From contig JAUXUZ010000236.1 of the NCBI GenBank assembly GCA_030680655.1, forward strand, positions 1 to 6,579: DNA of 6,579 nt. The letters run 5' to 3'. The position numbers were made by a program, and so were the translations under genes. The notes under the pieces are model-generated. The model searched no databases. It worked only from the letters and a program-made list of their open reading frames with translations, and was not told where the DNA came from. Positions 1 to 5,985 of this stretch are shown here, in pieces (position 1 is the first letter of the stretch; every line of letters begins with the position of its first letter). The DNA is from Phycisphaerales bacterium. GTDB taxonomy: Bacteria; Planctomycetota; Phycisphaerae; Phycisphaerales; UBA1924.

Positions 1-306
1 TTCGCCGCCGAAGGGCCGACCGAGGACGAGCTGGCCACCGCCCGCAGGCAGGTGCTCAGCACGATCGACGAGAGCATGAAGCAAACGTCGTGGTGGGCCG
101 GGTCGCTCAGCGCGTTCACCTACCGCGGCCGCAACCTCGACGATGTCATCGGCGCCAAGGCCGCGATCGAGTCGTTCACCGCCAACGACGTCAAGCAGGC
201 GTTCAAGAAGTACTACACCCCCGAGAGCTCGATGCGGTTCACCGTGCTGCCCGAGGCACCCGGCGCGCCCGCCGAGGATGCACCGGCCGACCCGATGGGC
301 GGGTGA
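1..306 (+). CDS. M16-family zinc metallopeptidase, C-terminal fragment
   Basis: This is the last 101 codons of a gene that begins left of the window and ends at TGA 304-306. It resembles the end of the C-terminal domain of M16 (insulinase / processing-peptidase / PqqL-like) peptidases. A helix carries a K-Q-T-S-W-W segment, followed by N-L-D-D-V-I, a helix matching the usual 'T-A-x-D-V-x-x-A-x-K-K-Y-Y' pattern, and a closing strand reading R-F-T-V-L-P-E-A. A short Ala/Pro-rich tail ends in D-P-M-G-G. The HxxEH zinc motif lies in the N-terminal half of these proteins and is not in the window, so catalytic competence cannot be judged. M16 proteins of this kind are often exported and degrade peptides, but location is not visible here. 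The gene converges on atpG across a 218-bp gap. Assignment rests on pattern recognition of a short C-terminal piece. Confidence 0.8.
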   Translation, partial: FAAEGPTEDELATARRQVLSTIDESMKQTSWWAGSLSAFTYRGRNLDDVIGAKAAIESFTANDVKQAFKKYYTPESSMRFTVLPEAPGAPAEDAPADPMGG

Positions 307-524
307 CCGCGGAGCCACCGCCGCTTTGTGCCCACAACCCTCACGCCGCGGCTCCGAGCCGGGGCGTTTGTGATTCCATTTCCAATGAGAGGACGCAGCG
401 CACGAGTCCGGCGCGGCGTGCGGCACGTGCTTCCCGCGCGCCAGCTCGTGCAGCCGGCACGGCAGCAGCGACGGCGCAAGGAACAGGATGCTCGCCAAGG
501 TGTCTCGCTCGAGGCCGGGCCCGA
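307..524. other. Convergent intergenic region with no recognised gene
   Basis: This stretch lies between the stop of the M16 peptidase gene and the stop of atpG. It holds several GC-rich inverted repeats. One is a 7-bp pair, CGGAGCC at 310-316 with GGCTCCG at 350-356. A second is a 5-bp stem at 349-361, and a third is CGTGC/GCACG at 447-451 and 457-461. It also has one noticeably AT-richer patch around 366-387. Open frames cross it in several directions, but none has a Shine-Dalgarno site or a recognisable protein. On the - strand a TTG overlaps the atpG stop as TTGA, and the frame from it runs open into the antisense of the peptidase gene. I read that as a GC-driven open frame rather than a gene. 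Confidence 0.5.
349..361 (+). terminator. Possible weak transcription terminator hairpin after the M16 peptidase gene
   Basis: CGGCT (349-353) can pair with AGCCG (357-361) around a 3-base loop, about 43 bases after the peptidase stop. It is followed by GGGCGTTTGTG, which contains only a short T run, so it is not a convincing intrinsic terminator. The same bases can instead form a longer-range stem with 310-316. It may be one end of a bidirectional stop for the two convergent genes, or simply a GC-rich palindrome. Confidence 0.25.
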
Positions 525-1424
525 TCAACCAAGGCTGGCTGCGCCAGCGATGATCTCCGACAGCTCGGTGGTGATCTGCGCCTGTCGCGCGCGGTTGTAG
601 TCGCGCGTCAGCAGCTTGCGGGCCTTCTTGGCCGCGTCGGTTGCGCTCTTCATGGCGACCATACGGGCGACGTGCTCGCTCACCACCGCGTCGTTGAAGA
701 CCTGGAAGAGCGTCGCCTTGACCGTCTCGGGCAGCAGGCGGGCCAGCAGTTCTTCACCCTCGGGGCTGAACTCGTAGACGAGCTTGGCTTTCCCGGCTTC
801 GGCCTCGGCGCTCGCCTTGGTGGCGACGGGCTTGAGCGGCAGCAGCTGCGTCACCTCGGGCACCTGGCGCCCGGCGGAGACAAACCGCATCGATACCACG
901 CTCACGCCGCTGATCTCGCCCGCGATGAACCGGTCCATGTACGACTGGGCCAGCGCCCCGACCTTCTCGAACGTCGGCTTGTCGCCAAACTGCGTGTGCA
1001 TCTGCGACACCGGCACGGCGTTGTATTTCAGGAAGCTGTTCCCCTTCTTGCCCACCACCTCGATGATGCCGCCCGCGCCGGGCTTCGACGCCGGGTGCGC
1101 ACGCAGGTGCAGCATCGCCGTGCGCAGCACCGACCCGTTGTACGGGCCGGCCAGGCCGCGGTCGCTCGTGAGCACCAGCGTCACCTCGCCAGCGCCGGGC
1201 TTCTTGCTCGATGCGCCGGTGATCAGCGGGTGGTTCATGTCGCCGGCGGTCGCCGCGAGTTCCGTCACCAGCCCGAAGAGCGCCTCGGTGTAAGGCTTGG
1301 TCGCCGTGGCCGCCGCCTGGGCGCGGGCGAACTTGCTCGTGGCGATCATCTGCATCGTCTTGGTGATGCGGGCGATGTTGCCGACGGCCTTGATGCGTTT
1401 CTTGATCTCGCGGGTCTTCGCCAT
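525..1424 (-). CDS. atpG: ATP synthase F1 gamma subunit
   Basis: This encodes the central rotor stalk of F1Fo ATP synthase, which couples proton or sodium flow through Fo to catalysis in the alpha3beta3 head at the cytoplasmic face. The 299-residue product is close to the usual 285-300. The N-terminal coiled-coil helix, residues 1-36, carries the family pattern M-A-x-T-R-E-I-K-x-R-I and T-K-T-M-Q-M-I-A. The central Rossmann-like part has T-S-D-R-G-L-A-G at 86-93. The C-terminal helix has R-M-V-A-M-K-S-A-T-D at 254-263 and Y-N-R-A-R-Q-A-Q-I-T near 277-285. The ATG at 1424 is chosen because the N-terminus matches the family exactly. A GTG at 1451 would add nine residues without family support. 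There is no Shine-Dalgarno site, and a GC-only inverted repeat abuts the ATG. The usual neighbours are absent: no atpA lies upstream and no atpD downstream. The gene follows a PhnP-like hydrolase after 120 bp. Confidence 0.97.
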   Translation of the reverse strand: MAKTREIKKRIKAVGNIARITKTMQMIATSKFARAQAAATATKPYTEALFGLVTELAATAGDMNHPLITGASSKKPGAGEVTLVLTSDRGLAGPYNGSVLRTAMLHLRAHPASKPGAGGIIEVVGKKGNSFLKYNAVPVSQMHTQFGDKPTFEKVGALAQSYMDRFIAGEISGVSVVSMRFVSAGRQVPEVTQLLPLKPVATKASAEAEAGKAKLVYEFSPEGEELLARLLPETVKATLFQVFNDAVVSEHVARMVAMKSATDAAKKARKLLTRDYNRARQAQITTELSEIIAGAASLG

Positions 1425-1425
1425 A

Positions 1426-1447
1426 GGGCCGCAAGCGTAGGCGGCCC
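1426..1447 (-). repeat. Perfect inverted repeat immediately upstream of the atpG start codon
   Basis: GGGCCGC (1426-1432) and GCGGCCC (1441-1447) form a perfect 7-bp all-GC stem with an 8-base loop. In the atpG transcript the stem ends one base before the ATG at 1424, covering the region a ribosome would occupy. No T run follows, so it is not an intrinsic terminator. It could lower or regulate atpG translation, or be a protein or processing site. It could also be chance in GC-rich DNA. The repeat itself is seen directly. Any role is inference. Confidence 0.5.
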
Positions 1448-1544
1448 GCACGGAAAAGCCCCGCGCGAGCAGCTTCTATTCGGGTGATGTCTGGTGTATC
1501 GCGGGCGCCAGCGGCGATCTTGCGACGACAGCGGTACCGTGGCT

Positions 1545-2444
1545 TCAGGTCAGGCTCTGCGGCTCCCCCAGGCGTTCATCGCTCAGTGTGAGCCCGTCAA
1601 ACCCCATGTGCACACCCTCGGGCAGCTCCGCCTCGGTCGCCGCGTGCCCCAGGTCGTGGGAGATGTGCGTCAGATAGGCCGCCCGCGGCCGCACCCGCTC
1701 CACGACATCGAGCGCCTGAGCCACCGTCAGGTGCGTCGGGTGGGCCCGATGGCGGAGGCCGTCGATCACCAGCGTCCCCAGTCCCTCCAGCGACCGCCAG
1801 CTCTCCGGCGGCACCGCGCTCACGTCGGTGCAGTACGCCAGCGGGAACGGGTTGACGAAGCCGTCGGCCGCCGCGTCGGCCTCGGCCGCGGCGCTCACCG
1901 TGGCGGCCCCGTTCCTGAGCCCGCCGGTATCGAACCTGAAGCCGACGATCGGCAGCTTCCCGTGCAGCAGGCGGACGGGCGTCACGCGCAGCCCCCACAG
2001 ATCGAGCGCCTCGCCCGGCCGGATCGTCCAGGGGATCAGGTTCGCAACAAACGAGTCGTTCAGGTTCGCGTCGCGGTCGAAGATGTACCTGAACACGCCC
2101 TTGAGGAACGCCAGCGTGTGCTCTTCAGCGTAGATGTCGATCGGCCCCTTCTGCATCGCGTTGTAGCGCCTCACCTCGTCGAGCCCGAAGGTGTGGTCAA
2201 CATGGTTGTGGGTGAAGAGGATGGCGTCGCACCGGTCAAGCCCGAACCGCAGCGCCTGCTGGCGCAGGTCCGGCGTCGCGTCGATCAGCACCGTCCGCGC
2301 CCGCCCGTCGACATCCACAAACCGCACCGCCGCGCCGGTGCGCAGCCGGTTGTCGCGCGGGTCGCTGCTGGTGCAGACCGCGCACGTGCACCCGATGGCG
2401 GGCACGCCCGACGAAGTCCCGGTACCGAGGAGGGTGAACCGCAT
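1545..2444 (-). CDS. PhnP-like metallo-beta-lactamase-fold phosphodiesterase
   Basis: The 299-residue protein belongs to the PhnP branch of metallo-beta-lactamase hydrolases (COG1235 type). The E. coli member hydrolyses cyclic phosphates, notably phosphoribosyl 1,2-cyclic phosphate. The N-terminus G-T-G-T-S-S-G-V-P is typical. C19, C21 and C24 with H263 match the structural zinc site known from PhnP. H79, H81, D83, H84, H161, D207 and H260 match the two-metal active site, and H238 sits where the family's catalytic histidine is expected. An Ala/Asp-rich insert at about 180-195 separates H161 from D207. The ATG at 2444 gives the canonical start. A GTG at 2453, three bases after the upstream stop, is an alternative adding three residues. 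Neither has a Shine-Dalgarno site, so translation may be coupled to the upstream phosphodiesterase gene, whose stop is 12 bp away. No phosphonate genes are nearby, so the true substrate is unknown, and a role in RNA or nucleotide cyclic phosphates is possible. Confidence 0.9.
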   Translation of the reverse strand: MRFTLLGTGTSSGVPAIGCTCAVCTSSDPRDNRLRTGAAVRFVDVDGRARTVLIDATPDLRQQALRFGLDRCDAILFTHNHVDHTFGLDEVRRYNAMQKGPIDIYAEEHTLAFLKGVFRYIFDRDANLNDSFVANLIPWTIRPGEALDLWGLRVTPVRLLHGKLPIVGFRFDTGGLRNGAATVSAAAEADAAADGFVNPFPLAYCTDVSAVPPESWRSLEGLGTLVIDGLRHRAHPTHLTVAQALDVVERVRPRAAYLTHISHDLGHAATEAELPEGVHMGFDGLTLSDERLGEPQSLT

Positions 2445-2456
2445 GGCGCTCACACG

Positions 2457-4784
2457 CTATGACGCCCGCGCAGCATCCGCCGGCTTGGGCTCGGTTTCCA
2501 CCGGGCGCACGCCCGGCGCTGTCCTGGGCCCCTCCGGGTAGACCACCCGCTGGTGGTAGATGCTCGCCAGGGCCTTGCTCACCGTCGCCACGATGGTCGT
2601 CAACTCCGCCATCGTCAGCTCGCACTCGTCAAACTGCCCGTCCGACAGCCGGCGATCGGCGATCGCCCGCACCATCTGCTCGATCTTCACCGGTGACGGA
2701 TCGGTCATCGTGCGGGCCGTGCTCTCGGCGGCGTCGCAGACCATCACGCACGCCACTTCCTTCGTGCGGGGCTTGGGCCCGGGGTAGCGGTACTCACCCT
2801 CGCTCGGGCACGCCGGTGGGCGTGCTGCGCCGGCCGCGCACGTTTCGTCATACTGCTTGACAGCCCTGCGGAAGAAGTACTCAACCACCGTCGTCCCGTG
2901 GTGCCCTTCGATGAAGTGGTGCAGCGGGCGCGGCAGGTTGTGCTCCTTCGCCAGCTGCAGCCCGTCGGGCACGTGGCTGACGATCATCAAAGTGCTCATC
3001 GCCGGGGGGAGCCGGTCGTGCCGGTTTACGCCCGTCTGGTTCTCGATGAAGAACTCCGGGCGGTTCATCTTGCCCACGTCGTGGTAGAGGGCGCCGACGT
3101 AGGCCAGCAGCCCGTCGCCGCCGATGGCGCGCGCCGCCGACTCCGCCAGCGTCGCCACGTTCATGCTGTGGCTGTAGGTGCCCGGTGCGCGCTGCTGCAG
3201 GCGGCGCAGCAGCGGGTGGCTCGGGTCGCGCAGCTCGATCAGGCTCAGCGCGGTCACCACCTTGAACGACCGCTCGATCGACGGCAGCAGGCCCAGCACC
3301 ACGAACCCCACCAGCAGCACGCCCACGCCCACCGAGCCGGCCTCGGTCAGCGTCTGCGCCGACCCCTCCGACAGCGGCACGCGCACAGCCCCGATCAGCA
3401 CCGTCACGCCCGCCGTCAGCACGCCCGTAAAGAACCCCGCCCGGATCAGCGCAGCGCGCTGGCGCAGCTCGCGGAGCTGCCACACCATCAGCCACACCCC
3501 CGCCAGTGGGGGCACCACACCCTCCAGCGGCTGGTGCAGCGCCAGCGCGGTGCACAGCGAGAGCAGGCTCCCCACCGCCAGCGCCGTCCGGCGCTCATAC
3601 GCAACCACCAGCACCGCCGCCAGGAAGACCGGCGGCACAACCATCGCCGCCGCGATCAGCTTGGCGTCGATCACCGCCGCCACACAACTCACGATCACCG
3701 AGCCGGCGAAGAGCCCGCACAGCGCCGCCAGCCGGCGCGGCTTGGCCACCATCCCCGTCGCGAACGTCCCCAGGTACGCCCCGACCCCAAGGGCGATGAG
3801 CATCATCGCCACCGCCGTGCCCGCGTCCGCCCCCAGCTGCGCCACAGGCGCTGACCGGTTGTACGCCGCCTGCTCCATCTCGGCGTGCGCCAGCGCCTCG
3901 CTGGTGAGCCGCTCCCCGCGCCGGTACAGCAGCTTCCCAAGCTCAACACGGGTCGTCGTGTCCTCGACCAGGGCCGCGGCCTCGTCCTGGCGCTGGGCCG
4001 TTGCCGGGGCATCAAACACAAACGTCGGCGCGGCCTTGAACGCCAGGCGTGAGGTCACTGCGCTCAGCGCATCACCGAAGAAGCCCGCCTGCACCGCCAC
4101 CTGGCCCAGACGCGTCTCCAGCAGCCGGTCGTCGGCGTTGATCAGGTCCGCCGCGGCCACCGTCTCGTGCGAGTCGCCGATCGCAAGCTCGACCCGGTCT
4201 CCAACCGTGCGGTTTTGCTGGGCGAACGCCGTCGCATCGACGATCGGGCGCGCCCGCAGCAGTTCCGCCAGCTTGCCGCACCGGCGGTTCCACGCGTCGC
4301 TCGCCCGCTCGCCCATCCACTGCGACCGCACCGTCGCCCAGCTCTCGGTGCTCAGGTCAAACCGCTTACGAACGTCCGGCGTCGTCTCTTCAAAGCTCGT
4401 TGCCTCCGCGGTCACCCGCGGCAGATCGCGCACGTCGGTCACGATCTCATCGATCAGCGCAGCGTCGCCCACGAACACCCTCGGTGCCCGCTCACGCGCC
4501 GCCTTGCGGGCCGCCTCGGTCGCCAGCGCATCGGGCACCGCGATCGGCACCCGCGCAGCGCGGGTGTGGTCCATCACCTGGCCCGGAGACGCCAGCACAC
4601 GCCGGCTCATCGCGATCGACGCCGCCGACAGCACAAGCCCAAGCCCCAGCAGCAGCGCCACCGCCCACACGCTGCCGGGCGAGCCCACCAGCCAGAGCGT
4701 CAGCCGCTTGCCCACCGGGCCACCGCCGCCCACGTTGCCGTGGTCACTGGTGCCGATCCCGTCTTCGCTGTCTAACGGTGACAT
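2457..4784 (-). CDS. pgpH: PgpH/YqfF-type 7TM-HD membrane phosphodiesterase, probably for cyclic di-AMP
   Basis: The 775-residue membrane protein has the full PgpH layout. A Gly-rich cytoplasmic start is followed by one membrane helix at about 37-58. An extracytoplasmic 7TMR-HDED-like domain spans about 60-318, and about seven membrane helices run from 320 to 503. A cytoplasmic HD domain covers about 525-745. Expected HD metal ligands are present: H539, H568-D569 in Y-H-D-V-G-K, H604, H628-H629 in E-G-H-H-G, and D684. The family segments Y-P-G-P-K-P (667-672) and D-G-Q-F-D-E-C (715-721) are also intact. Characterised members, such as Listeria PgpH, cleave cyclic di-AMP to pApA. That activity is inferred here. 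A short Cys/Pro-rich insert with C649 and C659 precedes the Y-P-G-P-K-P segment, and a Pro-rich tail follows 750. The ATG at 4784 is 24 bp after phoH and lacks a Shine-Dalgarno site. Cotranscription with phoH is likely. Confidence 0.93.
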   Translation of the reverse strand: MSPLDSEDGIGTSDHGNVGGGGPVGKRLTLWLVGSPGSVWAVALLLGLGLVLSAASIAMSRRVLASPGQVMDHTRAARVPIAVPDALATEAARKAARERAPRVFVGDAALIDEIVTDVRDLPRVTAEATSFEETTPDVRKRFDLSTESWATVRSQWMGERASDAWNRRCGKLAELLRARPIVDATAFAQQNRTVGDRVELAIGDSHETVAAADLINADDRLLETRLGQVAVQAGFFGDALSAVTSRLAFKAAPTFVFDAPATAQRQDEAAALVEDTTTRVELGKLLYRRGERLTSEALAHAEMEQAAYNRSAPVAQLGADAGTAVAMMLIALGVGAYLGTFATGMVAKPRRLAALCGLFAGSVIVSCVAAVIDAKLIAAAMVVPPVFLAAVLVVAYERRTALAVGSLLSLCTALALHQPLEGVVPPLAGVWLMVWQLRELRQRAALIRAGFFTGVLTAGVTVLIGAVRVPLSEGSAQTLTEAGSVGVGVLLVGFVVLGLLPSIERSFKVVTALSLIELRDPSHPLLRRLQQRAPGTYSHSMNVATLAESAARAIGGDGLLAYVGALYHDVGKMNRPEFFIENQTGVNRHDRLPPAMSTLMIVSHVPDGLQLAKEHNLPRPLHHFIEGHHGTTVVEYFFRRAVKQYDETCAAGAARPPACPSEGEYRYPGPKPRTKEVACVMVCDAAESTARTMTDPSPVKIEQMVRAIADRRLSDGQFDECELTMAELTTIVATVSKALASIYHQRVVYPEGPRTAPGVRPVETEPKPADAARAS

Positions 4785-4808
4785 GGTGGTGGAGTGCTGA
4801 GCCTCGCC

Positions 4809-5912
4809 TCAGGCCGATCCGAACCCTTCTCCCTGGCGGGGCGTGAGGATGGAACGGGCCGGACCGTTGCCAGTTGGCATCGACCCGGCAGCGCCGCCCC
4901 GTGAGGCGATCTTGCGATCGCCGCGAGCTTTATCGGACGCACCGTACGCCTCGACGATCCGCTGCACAAGGTTGTGACGCACAATGTCGTCCTCGTCAAA
5001 GGCGATCATGGAAACCCCCTCGGTCTTCCGCAGCACCGTGAGCGCATCGAGCAGGCCACTCGGCTCGTCAGCGTGCAGGTCCGACTGCGTCGGGTCGCCG
5101 GTGACGATCACCTTGCTCCCCATCCCCATCCGCGTCAGGAACATCTTCATCTGCGTCCGCGTGGCGTTCTGGGCTTCATCCAGGATGATCACCGCCCGGT
5201 TGAGCGTCCGCCCGCGCATGAACGCCAGCGGAGCGATCTCGACGACGTCGCTGGTCATAAACCGCGTCAGCGTCGAATAGTCCATCATCTCGTTGAGCGC
5301 ATCCATCAGCGGGCGCAGGTACGGGTGCACCTTCTGCTGCAAGTCCCCCGGAAGGAACCCCAGCCGCTCGCCCGCCTCCACCGCCGGGCGGCACAGCACC
5401 AGCCGCTTCGCGCGCCCGCTTTTGAGCAGGTGCACCGCCGCGGCGACCGCCAGAAACGTCTTCCCCGTGCCCGCCGGACCAACGCCAAAGACCACATCGT
5501 GATCGCGGATCGCGTCGAGATACGCCTGCTGGTTCGTCGTCTTCGCCCTGATCGGCACGCCGGCGGTGTAAACGCTCAGGTGGTCCTTCCACGCCGGTCC
5601 AGTCAGCAACTCCTCGTCCTGGCCGTCGTCTGGCCGGTCGCCCTTCCCCTCGGCCGTCGTCAGCGCGCTGCCGATCAGGTCGTGCACCTGCTGCCGGTTG
5701 AGCACCGCCCCGCCCTCGGCGGCCTCGTTCAGAGCGCGAAGCACATCCCGGGCCGCCAGAACGTTGGCCCGGTCACCCATCAGGCGGATCGTGCCGTCCC
5801 GGGTGACCATCCGCACGCCCAGCGCTTCCCTGATCAGTTTCAAGTTACGATCCCCCGCCCCAAGGACGTTTGTCCGGCCGGGCCCATGAGGGACTTTAAT
5901 GCTCAGTTCCAA
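4809..5912 (-). CDS. phoH: PhoH family ATPase
   Basis: The 367-residue protein is a PhoH-type P-loop ATPase, a cytoplasmic family related to the helicase domain of superfamily I. It is linked to RNA metabolism and stress, though its exact reaction is poorly defined. Residues 1-65 form the N-terminal KH-like region. Walker A is G-P-A-G-T-G-K-T at 145-152, followed by C-R-P-A-V-E-A-G-E at 174-182. Walker B is V-I-I-L-D-E-A-Q-N at 241-249, and the conserved T-G-D-P-T-Q-S-D-L is at 271-279. After about residue 325 a basic, Gly/Ser-rich tail of some 40 residues looks disordered. The TTG at 5912 is chosen because the peptide M-E-L-S-I-K-V-P fits the family start and GGAG lies seven bases upstream. 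It is the first gene of the leftward run with the PgpH-type phosphodiesterase, a conserved pairing. It diverges from the small + strand gene on its right. Confidence 0.96.
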   Translation of the reverse strand: MELSIKVPHGPGRTNVLGAGDRNLKLIREALGVRMVTRDGTIRLMGDRANVLAARDVLRALNEAAEGGAVLNRQQVHDLIGSALTTAEGKGDRPDDGQDEELLTGPAWKDHLSVYTAGVPIRAKTTNQQAYLDAIRDHDVVFGVGPAGTGKTFLAVAAAVHLLKSGRAKRLVLCRPAVEAGERLGFLPGDLQQKVHPYLRPLMDALNEMMDYSTLTRFMTSDVVEIAPLAFMRGRTLNRAVIILDEAQNATRTQMKMFLTRMGMGSKVIVTGDPTQSDLHADEPSGLLDALTVLRKTEGVSMIAFDEDDIVRHNLVQRIVEAYGASDKARGDRKIASRGGAAGSMPTGNGPARSILTPRQGEGFGSA

Positions 5913-5919
5913 ACCGTCA

Positions 5920-5923
5920 CTCC
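5920..5923 (-). promoter_or_regulatory. Shine-Dalgarno site of phoH, deciding its TTG start
   Basis: Read on the - strand, GGAG is followed by seven bases and then TTG at 5912-5910. The spacing is good and supports the TTG as the true start of phoH, since no in-frame ATG or GTG lies close by. The same bases also contain a minimal ATG-GAG-TGA frame (5925-5917) ending four bases before the TTG. Confidence 0.65.
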
Positions 5924-5976
5924 ATCGCGACCGTCAAAACACCCCGCCAGTTCATCCCGGCGCTACGACCAGGACC

Positions 5977-5982
5977 AGGAGG
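5977..5982 (+). promoter_or_regulatory. AGGAGG Shine-Dalgarno-like site before the small exported-protein gene
   Basis: A perfect AGGAGG lies three bases before an in-frame TTG at 5986. That spacing is shorter than the usual five to nine bases. It is the strongest such motif near any gene start in the window and is the main reason to place the start here rather than at the ATG at 5899, which lies inside the phoH start region. Confidence 0.45.
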
Positions 5983-5985
5983 TGC

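Noticed and set aside
341..532. Small - strand open frame with a TTG start overlapping the atpG end
   Set aside because: There is no Shine-Dalgarno site, the composition is Ala/Arg-rich, no family is recognisable, and other frames in the same bases are equally open.
90..1487. Long open + strand frame across atpG
   Set aside because: It lies antisense to the clearly recognisable gamma subunit gene and translates to an Arg/His-rich sequence with no family pattern, as expected from GC-rich coding DNA read backwards.
1498..1518. ATCGC / GCGAT imperfect hairpin after the PhnP-like gene as a terminator
   Set aside because: The stem is short and interrupted and no T run follows on the - strand.
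2448..2458. GCTCACACGCT at the PhnP-like gene start, seen again at 6525-6535
   Set aside because: There are only two 11-base copies with no shared flanks, and each is explained by codons and a stop or start at a gene end, so I treat it as chance.
3178..4800. 540-codon open + strand frame opposite the membrane phosphodiesterase gene
   Set aside because: It is Ser/Ala/Arg-rich and low in complexity, mirrors the wobble positions of the real gene, and has no recognisable domain.
5932..5937. TTGACG on the - strand upstream of phoH as a possible -35 box
   Set aside because: It is only about 20 bases before the start codon, so a matching -10 would fall over the ribosome-binding site and the TTG itself.
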